Source: Mucilaginibacter yixingensis (GTDB taxonomy: Bacteria; Bacteroidota; Bacteroidia; Sphingobacteriales; Sphingobacteriaceae). Taken from it: DNA of 64,000 bases. Below are positions 31,745 through 40,157 of the stretch, one piece after another; position 1 is the first letter of the stretch; the number at the start of each line of letters is the position of its first letter. The stretch covers positions 3,472,001 through 3,536,000 of the forward strand of contig NZ_CP160205.1 of the NCBI RefSeq assembly GCF_041080815.1, written 5' to 3'. The position numbers were made by a program, and so were the translations under genes. The notes under the pieces were generated by a model. The model was not told the DNA's origin, ran no database searches, and worked only from the letters and a program-made list of their open reading frames with translations.

Positions 31745-32688
31745 TATTTTCTAATAATAAAATCGATGTTACGTGGCTCTACGCTCACTATTTTGCAAAA
31801 GGCCGGAATCCGGGTCAGCTTTACAGGCAGCGTACTGTAGGCACCAGGCGACCACTGATCCAGATCGGCATTAGCCTCAAAAAACTCCTCGTCGGTATCG
31901 GCATACCGTCCTAACGCAATGGTAAACGTCACCCTCACCTTTTGGGGATATATTTTTACGTTGTAGTAGTTGTGGTTAATCACCTTGATGGGAATATCCA
32001 GCGTTTTCTCGGTCACCTCGTCTACAGGCAGGTTAATCTGCACCGTTTTGGGATAGATAACCAGACTACCATCATTCACACCGTGCAGGTTGAGTCTGCG
32101 ATTTACGCTTTCATTTACGTCTTGTAGTTTAAGCGAATCTGCCAGCCATTCTGTAATACCGGCAATACGATTTTCCGGACCGCTAACCGTTACGTAATTA
32201 GGCTTAATACCGATATAGTTTGACAACGCAAACCGACGCTGGTAACTGATAGACATGGGCACTTTTACCGGTACACGCTTAACGGCACGGTTGGTAAAAT
32301 CGAAATACAAGGTATCGGGGTTGATAGCAACAATGTTGCGGCCCAGCTCTTTCAAACTATTCACCTGATTTAGCTGATTGCTTAGCACTACATAATTATG
32401 GTTCTCCAGCGTATGCACATCAATGGTAATGCTGCGGTTTTCTATTTTAATACCAGAGAACAGCATTTCCCAACCTGTACCCTGTACCGTAACATCAACC
32501 GTGTCTGACTGCAACGAGCGGAAAGCCCGGCGTTGCGGCGCGTTTTTAAAACTCAGTACCTCTTTAACAGTGTAATTATAGGTGTTTGAGAGCGTCATCA
32601 ACGCCCACACCGCAGCGGCCAGCACCAGGCAGGTAATGAAGGCTGAGAGCCTCCGGCTTTCTGTTGCCGATAGTTTGATGATGGCCAT
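31744..32688 (-). CDS. YbbR-domain membrane-anchored protein
   Basis: A 314-residue protein with one N-terminal membrane helix (LSAFITCLVLAAAVWALMTL, about residues 15-34) and an extracytoplasmic part made of YbbR-like beta repeats (for example RRLNLHGVNDGSLVIYPKTV and VTVSGPENRIAGITEWL). In Firmicutes the YbbR protein CdaR regulates the diadenylate cyclase CdaA; no cyclase gene is in this window, so that link is only a family parallel. First gene of a set overlapping coaE; preceded by a perfect family A repeat and the yajC terminator. Confidence 0.82.
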   Translation of the reverse strand: MAIIKLSATESRRLSAFITCLVLAAAVWALMTLSNTYNYTVKEVLSFKNAPQRRAFRSLQSDTVDVTVQGTGWEMLFSGIKIENRSITIDVHTLENHNYVVLSNQLNQVNSLKELGRNIVAINPDTLYFDFTNRAVKRVPVKVPMSISYQRRFALSNYIGIKPNYVTVSGPENRIAGITEWLADSLKLQDVNESVNRRLNLHGVNDGSLVIYPKTVQINLPVDEVTEKTLDIPIKVINHNYYNVKIYPQKVRVTFTIALGRYADTDEEFFEANADLDQWSPGAYSTLPVKLTRIPAFCKIVSVEPRNIDFIIRK

Positions 32689-32754
32689 TGTACTTTAACT
32701 TTATAAGTCTAAGTTAAAATTTAAAACCTATTGGGTTGAACTTATAACACCCCT

Positions 32755-32854
32755 CACGTCATTGCGAGGAACGAAGCAATCTCTGCGTAGGATATTCGGA
32801 CATGCATATCTGCTTTGCATTTGCAGAGATTGCTTCGTTCCTCGCAATGACGTG
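32755..32854. repeat. Family A inverted repeat, perfect 32-bp arms (copy 5)
   Basis: Arm 32755-32786 and arm 32823-32854 are exact reverse complements over 32 bases (core CATTGCGAGGAACGAAGC), separated by a 36-base loop with ATGCATAT. Lies between ybbR and yajC, both minus strand. Confidence 0.93.
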
Positions 32855-32878
32855 ATGGGACATAACAAAAGTAAAAAC

Positions 32879-32918
32879 AAAAATGCCGTTCAACGCGCTG
32901 TTGAACGGCATTTTTTAT
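32879..32918 (-). terminator. Terminator after yajC
   Basis: AAATGCCGTTCAACGC / GTTGAACGGCATTT hairpin with T-run on either strand, 17 bp beyond the yajC stop. Separates the nusB-DUF1573-yajC transcript from the ybbR set. Confidence 0.88.
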
Positions 32919-32934
32919 ACTGAGAGCCTAAAAC

Positions 32935-33258
32935 TTAAGCTTTTTTCTCTGCAGCAGGAGCGTTCAACGCTTTTGATTGCTCTAATGAAACGGCAGATTT
33001 ATCAAATTTCACTTTCACGCCGTTGTCAATTTCAATCAGGAACCAGCTCTCGTTAATATCTACGATCTTGCCGTGAATGCCGGCAGTGGTGATTACTTTA
33101 TCGCCACGTTTTAATTCCTCGATATATTTCTTTTGATCTTTTTGACGCTTCATCTGCGGACGCAGCATAAAGAAGTAGAACACCAGGATGATGAGACCCA
33201 TCATTAAAAGGCCCTGCATGTTGCCGCCGCCAAGCTGTAATAAAACTGTTGCTATCAT
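32935..33258 (-). CDS. yajC: Preprotein translocase subunit YajC
   Basis: A 107-residue protein with one membrane helix (GLLMMGLIILVFYFFMLRPQ) and the YajC signature KRQKDQKKYIEELKRGDKVI then TTAGIHGKIVDI. It associates with SecDF in the inner membrane; the fused SecDF partner is at 14.8 kb, so the pair is split in this genome. The alanine-rich C-terminal tail is typical of Bacteroidota. It follows the DUF1573 gene by 22 bp and ends at a strong terminator. Confidence 0.93.
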   Translation of the reverse strand: MIATVLLQLGGGNMQGLLMMGLIILVFYFFMLRPQMKRQKDQKKYIEELKRGDKVITTAGIHGKIVDINESWFLIEIDNGVKVKFDKSAVSLEQSKALNAPAAEKKA

Positions 33259-33280
33259 TTTAATTTTATTGTTTACTTAA

Positions 33281-33754
33281 TTATTTAGCTGCTACTACCT
33301 CGCCAATCAGGTGAACCACATTGGCGCCGGGATTGGTGTTGGCCTCAACGGTAATTTGTTTATCCTGCAAACCAGGCTGCTTGCTTGAGCTATCAAAAGT
33401 CACGCTGATTACGCCGCTGTCGCCCGGTTTAATAGGGCTTTTTGGCCAGGTAGGCGTAGTACAACCACAGGTAGCTGTAGCATTGGTAACAATTAACGGA
33501 GTTTTACCAGTGTTGGTAAACTTAAACGCATGTGTTACTTTTTCGCCTTTTTTAATTTTTCCGAAGTCAAAAGCCTCTTCCTCAAACTTCATTACCGGGG
33601 CATCGGCTTTGTTAGCATTAGCGCTGCTTAACTGAGCTTTACCATCAGAAGAAGCGTTGGCGTCGCCCGAGTTTGATTGAGCTTGTTGTTGCTGAGACGA
33701 GCCGCAAGCTGCCAGCATTGCCGCCGTAACCACTACAAAAAAAATCTTTTTCAT
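33281..33754 (-). CDS. DUF1573 lipoprotein
   Basis: A 157-residue lipoprotein: signal MKKIFFVVVTAAMLAACGSS with lipobox AAC, a Gln/Ser/Asn-rich linker (residues about 20-50), then a DUF1573 domain (EEAFDFGKIKKGEKVTHAFK, FTNTGKTPLIVTNATATCGC). The paired cysteine in TCGCTTPTWP is characteristic. DUF1573 proteins are immunoglobulin-like, anchored to the outer or inner membrane, and of unknown function; they are very frequent in Bacteroidota. Located between nusB and yajC, an arrangement I regard as common in this phylum. Confidence 0.85.
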   Translation of the reverse strand: MKKIFFVVVTAAMLAACGSSQQQQAQSNSGDANASSDGKAQLSSANANKADAPVMKFEEEAFDFGKIKKGEKVTHAFKFTNTGKTPLIVTNATATCGCTTPTWPKSPIKPGDSGVISVTFDSSSKQPGLQDKQITVEANTNPGANVVHLIGEVVAAK

Positions 33755-33763
33755 ATTGATGAC

Positions 33764-34714
33764 TTATTCTTCTATCAGGCCGCGACCAGTTTTTTTGATT
33801 TTGTTTTCGGCCTTCAGCTCATATAAAATCTTATCCAGAATACCGTTGATAAACGAGTTGCTCTTAGGTGTACTGAACTCCTTGGCAATTTCCAGGTATT
33901 CGTTAATGGTAACCTTTACCGGCACCGACGGGAAATTAACAAATTCGGTGATACCCATTTTCATCAGCAAGGTATCCATCATGGCAATACGATCTGGCTC
34001 CCAGTTCTGGGTTTTGGCGTTGATGAGCTCCTGATACTGGGCATCAAAACGGATGCACAGGTTAAACAGGTCTACAATAAAGTCACGGTCTTCAGTCCAG
34101 TTGCCGGTAACCTCTGCCAGGTGATTCTGTTTAGGATCATCATAGGCAAAGTTTTTAAATGTTTTGGCAATCAGGGCCTGCAACACGTCTTTATCAACCG
34201 GCCAGAAAATAAATTTATCTTCAAAAACCTGCTCAGCGATTGACGATTTCAGGATCACTTTTTTGAAGATGAACTTGATAATGTCTTTATCGGTACCGAT
34301 GGTATCGTCGGTTTTATCGAGGTAGGCTTTGTATTCGTCTGAGTTTTTAAGGATGTTGAACAGTGCGCGGGCCAGTTCTGGATCAAAATCCCACTCTACT
34401 TTATACTTCTTAACAGCAACATTAAAATCTTTATTGGCATTTAAAGACGTAATGAACTTGTTTTCAAGAATTTTGAGGTTGGGTTTCAGATCATCTGCGG
34501 TAGGCATGTGCTTGTTGGCACGCTCTTCTGCATCTCTGGAAGCGTAGTCGATCACTTCGGCAATTAGCGACAGCATATTGATGTACATCTCGTACACTTT
34601 GTCAATACTCTGCAGCAGTTGCTTTTCGTGATTCTTTACATCCTTCTGGTCTGATTGATGGTAGGCGTAAAGTGCTTGTAGTACTTTTACCCTAAGGTGG
34701 CGTCTGTTTAACAT
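33764..34714 (-). CDS. nusB: Transcription antitermination factor NusB (long Bacteroidota form)
   Basis: A 316-residue protein, about twice the length of E. coli NusB. It starts MLNRRHLRVKVLQALYAYHQ, and the C-terminal NusB domain (about residues 180-300) has the RNA-binding helical pattern ending TINEYLEIAKEFSTPKSNSF and INGILDKILYELK. NusB with NusE (S10) binds boxA RNA to help rRNA antitermination. The extra N-terminal helical half is typical for this phylum. Likely first gene of nusB-DUF1573-yajC (9 bp and 22 bp spacings). Confidence 0.9.
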   Translation of the reverse strand: MLNRRHLRVKVLQALYAYHQSDQKDVKNHEKQLLQSIDKVYEMYINMLSLIAEVIDYASRDAEERANKHMPTADDLKPNLKILENKFITSLNANKDFNVAVKKYKVEWDFDPELARALFNILKNSDEYKAYLDKTDDTIGTDKDIIKFIFKKVILKSSIAEQVFEDKFIFWPVDKDVLQALIAKTFKNFAYDDPKQNHLAEVTGNWTEDRDFIVDLFNLCIRFDAQYQELINAKTQNWEPDRIAMMDTLLMKMGITEFVNFPSVPVKVTINEYLEIAKEFSTPKSNSFINGILDKILYELKAENKIKKTGRGLIEE

Positions 34715-34757
34715 GATAAGAACGTTAAGGGCTTAATCCCTAATATTAATGTTTAAC

Positions 34758-35846
34758 TTAGTATGATGTTTTAATTTTTTTAATATCCGCAATACGCTGT
34801 TCGGCTATTTTATTGGCCGCCTCAATAGAAGGGATATTTTCTTGTTTTGACAGCTTCAGAATGTTGCGCGTTGCATCGTAGATATTCTCCGTCAGCTGCA
34901 TTGAACGCTTCTTGCTGAAACCCATCAGCTCTGAATAACAGTTAATCAAACCACCGGCGTTGATTACATAATCTGGCGCCAGCAATATGCCTTTATCCAT
35001 CAGCATGCGGCCGTGTACGGCTTCGTCTTCCAACTGGTTGTTGGCAGAGCCCGCTATAATGGCGCATTTTAGTTTTTTAATAGTACTCTCGTTAACGGTA
35101 GCGCCTAAAGCACATGGCGCATAAATGTCAGCATCAATATCAAAAATTGAGTTGTTTGATACTGGTTGTGCACTGTATTTCTTGGCAACCACACGTACGC
35201 GCTCTTCATTAATATCGCTTACGTAAACCATGGCGTTTTCATCGCGCAGTAGCTTTACCACTATCTCGCCAACGTGGCCAATGCCTTGCACTATTACCGT
35301 GCGGCCGGCCAGCGTATCTGTACCAAATTGTTCTTTAACACAGGCTTTTATGCCCATTACCACACCGCGGGCTGCTACTGGGGCAGGATCGCCGGCACCG
35401 CCAATAGTTTCCGGCAGGCCGGTAACATATTGGGTTTCCATGCGGATGTATTCCATATCGCGCGGATTGGTACCCATATCCTCGCCGGTAATAAATTCAC
35501 CGTTAAGGTTTTTGATAAAACGCCCGAAACGACGCATCATTGCCTCGCTCTTATCTTTTCGTGGATCGCCGATGATTACCGCACTGCCGCCACCCAAATT
35601 TAAACCGGCAACGGCCGCTTTATAGGTCATGGCTTTTGACAGGCGCAGCACATCATTCAGCGCATCGCCTTCGGTTCTGTAGCTCCACATACGCACACCA
35701 CCCAAAGCGGGGCCCAACGTGGTATCATGTATAGCGATGATGGCTTTTAACGGTGTATTTTGGTCGTTGCAGTAAACCAGTTTTTGATGACCGAAAACCG
35801 ATAGTTGGTCAAATATAGAATGATCGGCTTTTATAGATTCGGACAT
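34758..35846 (-). CDS. Glu/Leu/Phe/Val dehydrogenase family protein with a catalytic lysine replaced by serine
   Basis: A 362-residue protein of the amino-acid dehydrogenase family closest in length to leucine dehydrogenase. The N-terminal domain has GVRMWSYRTEGDAL, MTYKAAVAGLNLGGGSAVII and GEFITGEDMGTN; the Rossmann domain has VIVQGIGHVGEIVVKLL. In leucine dehydrogenase two lysines 12 residues apart (the second in GGGK) and an Asp act in catalysis; here K76 and the Asp of GEDMGTN are present but the second lysine is Ser88. The codon is AGT (read on the minus strand). It may be inactive, use another residue, or have a different reaction. A strong promoter stands upstream. Confidence 0.82.
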   Translation of the reverse strand: MSESIKADHSIFDQLSVFGHQKLVYCNDQNTPLKAIIAIHDTTLGPALGGVRMWSYRTEGDALNDVLRLSKAMTYKAAVAGLNLGGGSAVIIGDPRKDKSEAMMRRFGRFIKNLNGEFITGEDMGTNPRDMEYIRMETQYVTGLPETIGGAGDPAPVAARGVVMGIKACVKEQFGTDTLAGRTVIVQGIGHVGEIVVKLLRDENAMVYVSDINEERVRVVAKKYSAQPVSNNSIFDIDADIYAPCALGATVNESTIKKLKCAIIAGSANNQLEDEAVHGRMLMDKGILLAPDYVINAGGLINCYSELMGFSKKRSMQLTENIYDATRNILKLSKQENIPSIEAANKIAEQRIADIKKIKTSY

Positions 35847-35869
35847 TAGCTTGGGCTGTGTTATTGCGG

Positions 35870-35900
35870 CAAAAGTAGCGGTTTTTTTCAGTTGAACAAA
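35870..35900 (-). promoter_or_regulatory. Promoter of the amino-acid dehydrogenase gene
   Basis: On the minus strand TTTG (35900-35897), a spacer of exactly 19, then TACTTTTG (35877-35870). This is the best match to the Bacteroidota TTTG-N19-TAnnTTTG promoter in the window. ATG at 35846. Confidence 0.7.
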
Positions 35901-35904
35901 TATA

Positions 35905-35999
35905 ATGGTTGATAGTTAATGGTTCATTGTTAATAGAAAGATACAATTAAACGCCTAAAGCGAAAAAGACACTGCCATGAACCATGATCTATGAACCAT
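35905..35999. repeat. Dispersed inverted repeat, family C (copy 3)
   Basis: Arm 35905-35930 faces arm 35974-35999; 21 of 26 positions are complementary. It fills the gap between the divergent dehydrogenase and ABC transporter promoters. Confidence 0.75.
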
Positions 36000-36013
36000 A
36001 CGCCAATAAAAAC

Positions 36014-36021
36014 TACCTTTG
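36014..36021 (+). promoter_or_regulatory. Candidate promoter box for the ABC transporter
   Basis: TACCTTTG matches TAnnTTTG, 14 bp before the ATG at 36036. It rules out the longer frame from 35991, since transcription would start after that codon. Confidence 0.5.
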
Positions 36022-36035
36022 CTTCCAGACACCGT

Positions 36036-37829
36036 ATGAAAGACCTCGCATATCTTAATAAGTTCTTTATTAAATACCGCTGGCGCTTGCTGCCGGGCAT
36101 CTTATTTGTAGTTATCTCAAACATATTCAGCGTGTTACCAGCAAAGGTAATACAAGTGGCGTTTGATTTGGTGACCGATAACATTGGCACCTATCGCCTG
36201 TTTGCCGGGTTTGGCCGTCAGGATATGATTTACAGCATCTTCGGTTCCAGCTTGTTACTGTTTGGTACGCTGGTATTGGTACTGGCTTTAATAAGGGGGT
36301 TATTTTTATTTTTAATGCGACAGACGCTTATCCTCATGTCGCGACATATTGAGTATGATCTGAAGAACGAGATCTACAGCCATTATCAGCAATTATCGCT
36401 CGCCTTCTTCCGCAGAAATAATACAGGTGATTTGATGAACCGTGTTACCGAAGACGTATCGCGGGTACGCATGTACCTCGGTCCGGGGGTGATGTATAGC
36501 ATCAATACTATGGTGCTGTTTATCATGGTAATTTATGCCATGCTGCTGGTTAACTTCAGGCTGGCACTGTTTTCCCTGCTCCCGCTACCCATTCTGGTGG
36601 TGAGCATCTATTATGTAAACAATATTATTAACCACCGCAGCGAGAAGATCCAGGAGCGGCTATCATCGCTCTCGGGTTTTGTTCAGGAGAATTTTTCGGG
36701 CATCAGGGTCATTAAATCATACGTGCGCGAGCAGTTTGCGCGTGATAGTTTTGCCAAAGAGAGCGAGGGTTATAAAACTCAATCAATGGCGCTGGTGCAG
36801 GTGCAGGCCCTCTTCTACCCTATGATGCTGCTGCTCATCGGTATCAGTAACGTTATTGTGATCTATGTGGGCGGCACTGAGGTAATGAAAGGCAATGTAA
36901 CTCCTGGCAACGTGGCCGAGTTTATTGTGTATTTGAACCAGCTGATGTTCCCGGTAATGTCGTTAGGCTGGGTAACCTCATTAATTCAGCGTGCGGCGGC
37001 ATCCCAAAAACGCATAAACCAGTTTCTGCATACCGAGCCGGAGATTAAATCTACCAATACTGAGCCGCGCGAGATTGGCGGGCAGATCACTTTCAAAAAC
37101 GTATCTTTTACCTACCCTGATACCGGGATTGAGGCACTCAAAGATGTATCATTTGTGGCCGAGCCTGGCGAGATGGTGGCCATCATAGGGCGGACGGGCT
37201 CGGGTAAATCTACCATTGCCAACCTGATTATGCGGATGTATGATGCCAGCGGAGGCGAAATAAAGATTGACGGACATCAGCTTAAAAACGAGTACCTGGA
37301 CAGTTACCGTGCGCAGATTGGCTTTGTACCACAGGAGGTTTTCCTGTTTTCTGATACCATTGCCCGTAACATTGCCTTTAGCAACATCGAACTCCAAACC
37401 GTAGCTATTGAACAGGCCGCCAAGGATGCTGCTGTTTACAAAAACATCATTGAGTTTGAAGATGGCTTTGAGACGATGATTGGCGAACGCGGCATCACCC
37501 TCTCAGGCGGACAAAAACAGCGGGTATCTATTGCCCGGGCCATTGTAAAACAGCCCCGCATCCTGATTTTTGATGATTGCCTTTCTGCCGTTGATACCCG
37601 TACCGAAGAGGAGATATTAAACAACCTGGGGCGTATTATGCGTGGTAAAACAAGTATTATAATAGCTCACCGTATATCAACCATAAAAAACGCCGACAAG
37701 ATTCTGGTACTGGATGAAGGCCGCATTATTGAGCAAGGTACCCACCAAAGCCTGATGCAGCAAAAAGGAAGCTACTTTGAACTGTATGAAAAACAGTTAC
37801 TTGAAGAGCAGGAAACCAATCAGAATTAA
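36036..37829 (+). CDS. ABC exporter half-transporter (permease fused to ATPase)
   Basis: A 597-residue half transporter: six-helix exporter domain (about residues 15-320, e.g. FVVISNIFSVLPAKVIQVAF) and ATPase domain with Walker A IIGRTGSGKSTIANLI, Q-loop GFVPQEVFLFS, signature LSGGQKQRVSIARA and Walker B ILIFDDCLSAVD. In Walker B the usual catalytic Glu is an Asp, a change known from the weaker half of heterodimeric exporters such as BmrC; no partner half is adjacent. Lipid, peptide or drug export are all possible. Chosen start at 36036 because the promoter box lies between it and the earlier ATG. Confidence 0.85.
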   Translation: MKDLAYLNKFFIKYRWRLLPGILFVVISNIFSVLPAKVIQVAFDLVTDNIGTYRLFAGFGRQDMIYSIFGSSLLLFGTLVLVLALIRGLFLFLMRQTLILMSRHIEYDLKNEIYSHYQQLSLAFFRRNNTGDLMNRVTEDVSRVRMYLGPGVMYSINTMVLFIMVIYAMLLVNFRLALFSLLPLPILVVSIYYVNNIINHRSEKIQERLSSLSGFVQENFSGIRVIKSYVREQFARDSFAKESEGYKTQSMALVQVQALFYPMMLLLIGISNVIVIYVGGTEVMKGNVTPGNVAEFIVYLNQLMFPVMSLGWVTSLIQRAAASQKRINQFLHTEPEIKSTNTEPREIGGQITFKNVSFTYPDTGIEALKDVSFVAEPGEMVAIIGRTGSGKSTIANLIMRMYDASGGEIKIDGHQLKNEYLDSYRAQIGFVPQEVFLFSDTIARNIAFSNIELQTVAIEQAAKDAAVYKNIIEFEDGFETMIGERGITLSGGQKQRVSIARAIVKQPRILIFDDCLSAVDTRTEEEILNNLGRIMRGKTSIIIAHRISTIKNADKILVLDEGRIIEQGTHQSLMQQKGSYFELYEKQLLEEQETNQN

Positions 37830-37945
37830 TTTAACCCCGGGTTACAAATTCATTTAAAAAAAGTTTATAATATTTCAAATTTCATACTTGCAGTTTCAAA
37901 AAATCTCTATATTTATCCCAAACAACTAAAACAACACATTTCTAT

Positions 37946-38275
37946 ATGGGAGATTTTGACAATAGAGAGCGGGAAGAAGTTTTTTCAAAAAAGGTTAGAG
38001 CGGGTAAGCGTACATATTTTTTCGATGTGAAAGCAACCCGGTCAAACGATTACTATGTAACCATTACCGAAAGCAAAAAACGTCTGGAAGACGGAGTTTT
38101 TGTTAAACACAAAATTTTCCTATACAAAGAAGACTTTGAGAAATTTGCTGAAGGCCTGAAAGATACCGTTGAGTACATCAAAGCCCACCAGGAAGTTGTT
38201 GAAAAGCGTTACGAATTCAGTGAAACACCTGAGGCGGCCGCTACATCTGATGATGATTTTTCTTTTGATATTTAA
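37946..38275 (+). CDS. DUF3276 / PUR-alpha-like nucleic-acid-binding protein
   Basis: A 109-residue protein containing a PUR repeat-like beta-sheet (EEVFSKKVRAGKRTYFFDVK and ATRSNDYYVTITESKKR) followed by a helix (EDFEKFAEGLKDTVEYIKAH) and an acidic Ala/Glu/Asp tail (TPEAAATSDDDFSFDI). DUF3276 proteins of Bacteroidota and Spirochaetes are homologous to eukaryotic Pur-alpha and bind single-stranded nucleic acid in vitro for some members. TATATTTA at about 37908-37915 resembles a promoter box. A terminator follows 26 bp later. Confidence 0.85.
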   Translation: MGDFDNREREEVFSKKVRAGKRTYFFDVKATRSNDYYVTITESKKRLEDGVFVKHKIFLYKEDFEKFAEGLKDTVEYIKAHQEVVEKRYEFSETPEAAATSDDDFSFDI

Positions 38276-38300
38276 GAACCTTTCTAACCAGCTATAAACC

Positions 38301-38335
38301 AAGGCCGTCTCACTCCCAAATGAGACGGCTTTTTA
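38301..38335 (+). terminator. Terminator after the DUF3276 gene
   Basis: GCCGTCTCA / TGAGACGGC hairpin with a 7-base loop and T-run on the plus strand. Confidence 0.88.
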
Positions 38336-38382
38336 TTTTTCTTTTTCTCTGCTTTGCTGCAGACTGTATATTTACCACCATC

Positions 38383-39219
38383 ATGAATCATCTTTTACGC
38401 ATTCAGTGCAGCGACAGGGTTGGCCTGGTTTACCAGATAACGGGCATCCTGTCAAACCATAGCCTGAATATTACCGAAATGCGCGAGTTTGTTGATAACG
38501 ACGCCAATCAGTTTTTTACCCGCATTAGCTGCGAGGGCACACTGGTTGACGAGAGCGCCCTATACCACGAACTGAAACAACACCTGCCCGAAGGCGCCAT
38601 TATAACCATCAACCCCAAGAAAGAAAAAAAGATTGTGGTGATGGTAACCAAAGAGTACCACTGTCTGGGCGATACCCTGGTGCGTCACTTTTTTAACAGC
38701 CTGGGCGCCAAAGTTTGCGGCGTAATTGGCAACTATGCCGATCTGGGCGAGTTTACAGAGAAATTTGACATTCCGTTCCACCATATCAGCCACCTGGAGA
38801 AAAGCAAAGAGCAGTTTGAGGCCGAGGTAATACAGGTAATTGAAGGTTACGAGCCCGATTACGTGATACTGGCCAAGTTTATGCGTATCCTTTCACCTGA
38901 GTTTAACAGTCGATTCCCGGAACGCATTATCAATATCCACCATTCGTTTTTACCGGCATTTATCGGTGCCAGCCCCTACCGCAGGGCGTTTGAGCGCGGC
39001 GTAAAACTGATTGGCGCTACGGCACACTTTGTAACCAATGATTTGGATGAAGGACCGATCATTGAGCAGCAAACCATCCCGGTTAACCATACTTTTGGTG
39101 TGACAGAGATGGTTACCTCGGGCAAAGAAATTGAAAAAGCCGTACTAAGCCGCGCCATGCAACTTGTTTTTGAAGACCGTGTGTTTATTACCGGGAATAA
39201 GACGGTGGTATTTGAATAG
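38383..39219 (+). CDS. purU: Formyltetrahydrofolate deformylase PurU
   Basis: A 278-residue protein with an N-terminal ACT domain (LRIQCSDRVGLVYQITGILS) and a C-terminal formyl-transferase fold (IVVMVTKEYHCLGDTLVRHF, NIHHSFLPAFIGASPYRRAF and a late region with VTNDLDEGPIIEQ). The catalytic HH-x-FLP and Asp of the hydrolase are present (HHSFLP and TNDLDEGP). It splits 10-formyltetrahydrofolate into formate and THF, supplying formate to PurT or balancing C1 pools. The ATG at 38383 gives the usual start; an upstream ATG at 38320 precedes the terminator hairpin of the previous gene and is rejected. Confidence 0.93.
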   Translation: MNHLLRIQCSDRVGLVYQITGILSNHSLNITEMREFVDNDANQFFTRISCEGTLVDESALYHELKQHLPEGAIITINPKKEKKIVVMVTKEYHCLGDTLVRHFFNSLGAKVCGVIGNYADLGEFTEKFDIPFHHISHLEKSKEQFEAEVIQVIEGYEPDYVILAKFMRILSPEFNSRFPERIINIHHSFLPAFIGASPYRRAFERGVKLIGATAHFVTNDLDEGPIIEQQTIPVNHTFGVTEMVTSGKEIEKAVLSRAMQLVFEDRVFITGNKTVVFE

Positions 39220-39318
39220 AAGAAGCATTAAGACTTACGCAGTTTTTAAAACGTCGTAAGTCTTAATGCTGCATATTTCCGTCAACCATTTACTACAGTG
39301 CACTCTTCTCTAGATCGT

Positions 39319-39402
39319 TGTCATGCTGAACGATAGTGAAGCATCTCTGAGGGCAATCCGCTAGAATGTCCGCAGAGATGCTTCGTGCCTCAGCATGACA
39401 TG
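39319..39402. repeat. Family A-like repeat (copy 6, GCATGACA subtype)
   Basis: TGTCATGCTGA at the left faces TCAGCATGACA at the right; GAAGCATCTCTG faces CAGAGATGCTTCG. Between the convergent purU and DUF5362 genes. Confidence 0.8.
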
Positions 39403-39412
39403 TTAAAAAAGG

Positions 39413-39490
39413 ATGTCATGCTGAGCCCCGTCGAAGCATGGTGGGTGGGCCTCTCCGCGCGAGTCTTCGACAAGCTCAGACTGACAGCCC
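39413..39490. repeat. Family A-like diverged repeat (copy 7)
   Basis: GATGTCATGCTGAGC (39412-39426) and GCTCAGACTGACAGC (39474-39488) face each other, with CGTCGAAGC / GTCTTCGACA inside. Directly follows copy 6, so two elements sit in tandem. The rest of the 386-bp gap holds no gene. Confidence 0.6.
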
Positions 39491-39605
39491 TCTCGTTTGT
39501 CAATTCACCTTCATAGTCCCGCCGCCGGGATTCTATTACTCCGCATGACATGATGGTAAATAAGTCTTCAATACAAAAGAAACTGATCTGATTAGCGAGT
39601 CACTA

Positions 39606-40088
39606 TTAATGCGCGAGCATTTTACCGCCCGCCATAATCAGGGCCACAATAGCCAGGGCATAAACAATCATAAACACAATGGTAAGGATACCCCAATATT
39701 TAAAGAATGATTTGAGTTTACCCAGCGCTTCGGTTACGTAATCGTTATTAATAAAGGCAATACCTTTTTTAATACGCGCACCAAACTGATACAGATATAA
39801 GCTAAAGATGAAATAAACTATAGCAAACACAAAATAGAAAGCCCCAATAGCAGGCCCCATTATGCCAGACATGCCTGCCGGTATACCCGGCTGATTGGCC
39901 ATCATAGATCCCATTGAACCTGCTCCAATAGCACCCAACAGCATAAACACACATACAATAAAGCCTACTACACCCAAAAACTCGGCCCATTTGCCGGCCT
40001 GTTGCAGGTAGTATTGAGCCGATTGAGAAAGTACCATCTCATGATCGTCATGATGCTCATCATGCGCAAGTGTATCGTTTGTTTCCAT
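39606..40088 (-). CDS. DUF5362-like membrane protein
   Basis: A 160-residue protein: a histidine- and aspartate-rich N-terminus (HDEHHDDHEMVLS), then helix-forming YYLQQAGKWAEFLGVVGFIV, and four hydrophobic segments (about residues 38-60, 75-95, 98-112, 132-155). This matches small DUF5362-family membrane proteins of Bacteroidota, of unknown function. The His/Asp head could bind metal; it is next to mgtE, so a role near Mg2+ or other cation handling is possible but unproven. Ends facing purU across two repeats. Confidence 0.65.
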   Translation of the reverse strand: METNDTLAHDEHHDDHEMVLSQSAQYYLQQAGKWAEFLGVVGFIVCVFMLLGAIGAGSMGSMMANQPGIPAGMSGIMGPAIGAFYFVFAIVYFIFSLYLYQFGARIKKGIAFINNDYVTEALGKLKSFFKYWGILTIVFMIVYALAIVALIMAGGKMLAH

Positions 40089-40157
40089 TATAAAGGTTGA
40101 TAATTTTTATAAAGTTAAACTAATTGGGCAGGCAACGCAACACTGTAATACGGTAAA

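Noticed and set aside
31744..32688. YbbR protein as a c-di-AMP regulator
   Set aside because: No diadenylate cyclase gene in the window, so the role is left open.
35991..36035. Longer start of the ABC exporter
   Set aside because: The promoter box at 36014 lies inside this extension.
5232..39490. Family A repeats as a CRISPR array or insertion sequences
   Set aside because: Copies are dispersed and single, without spacers, transposase or target duplications.
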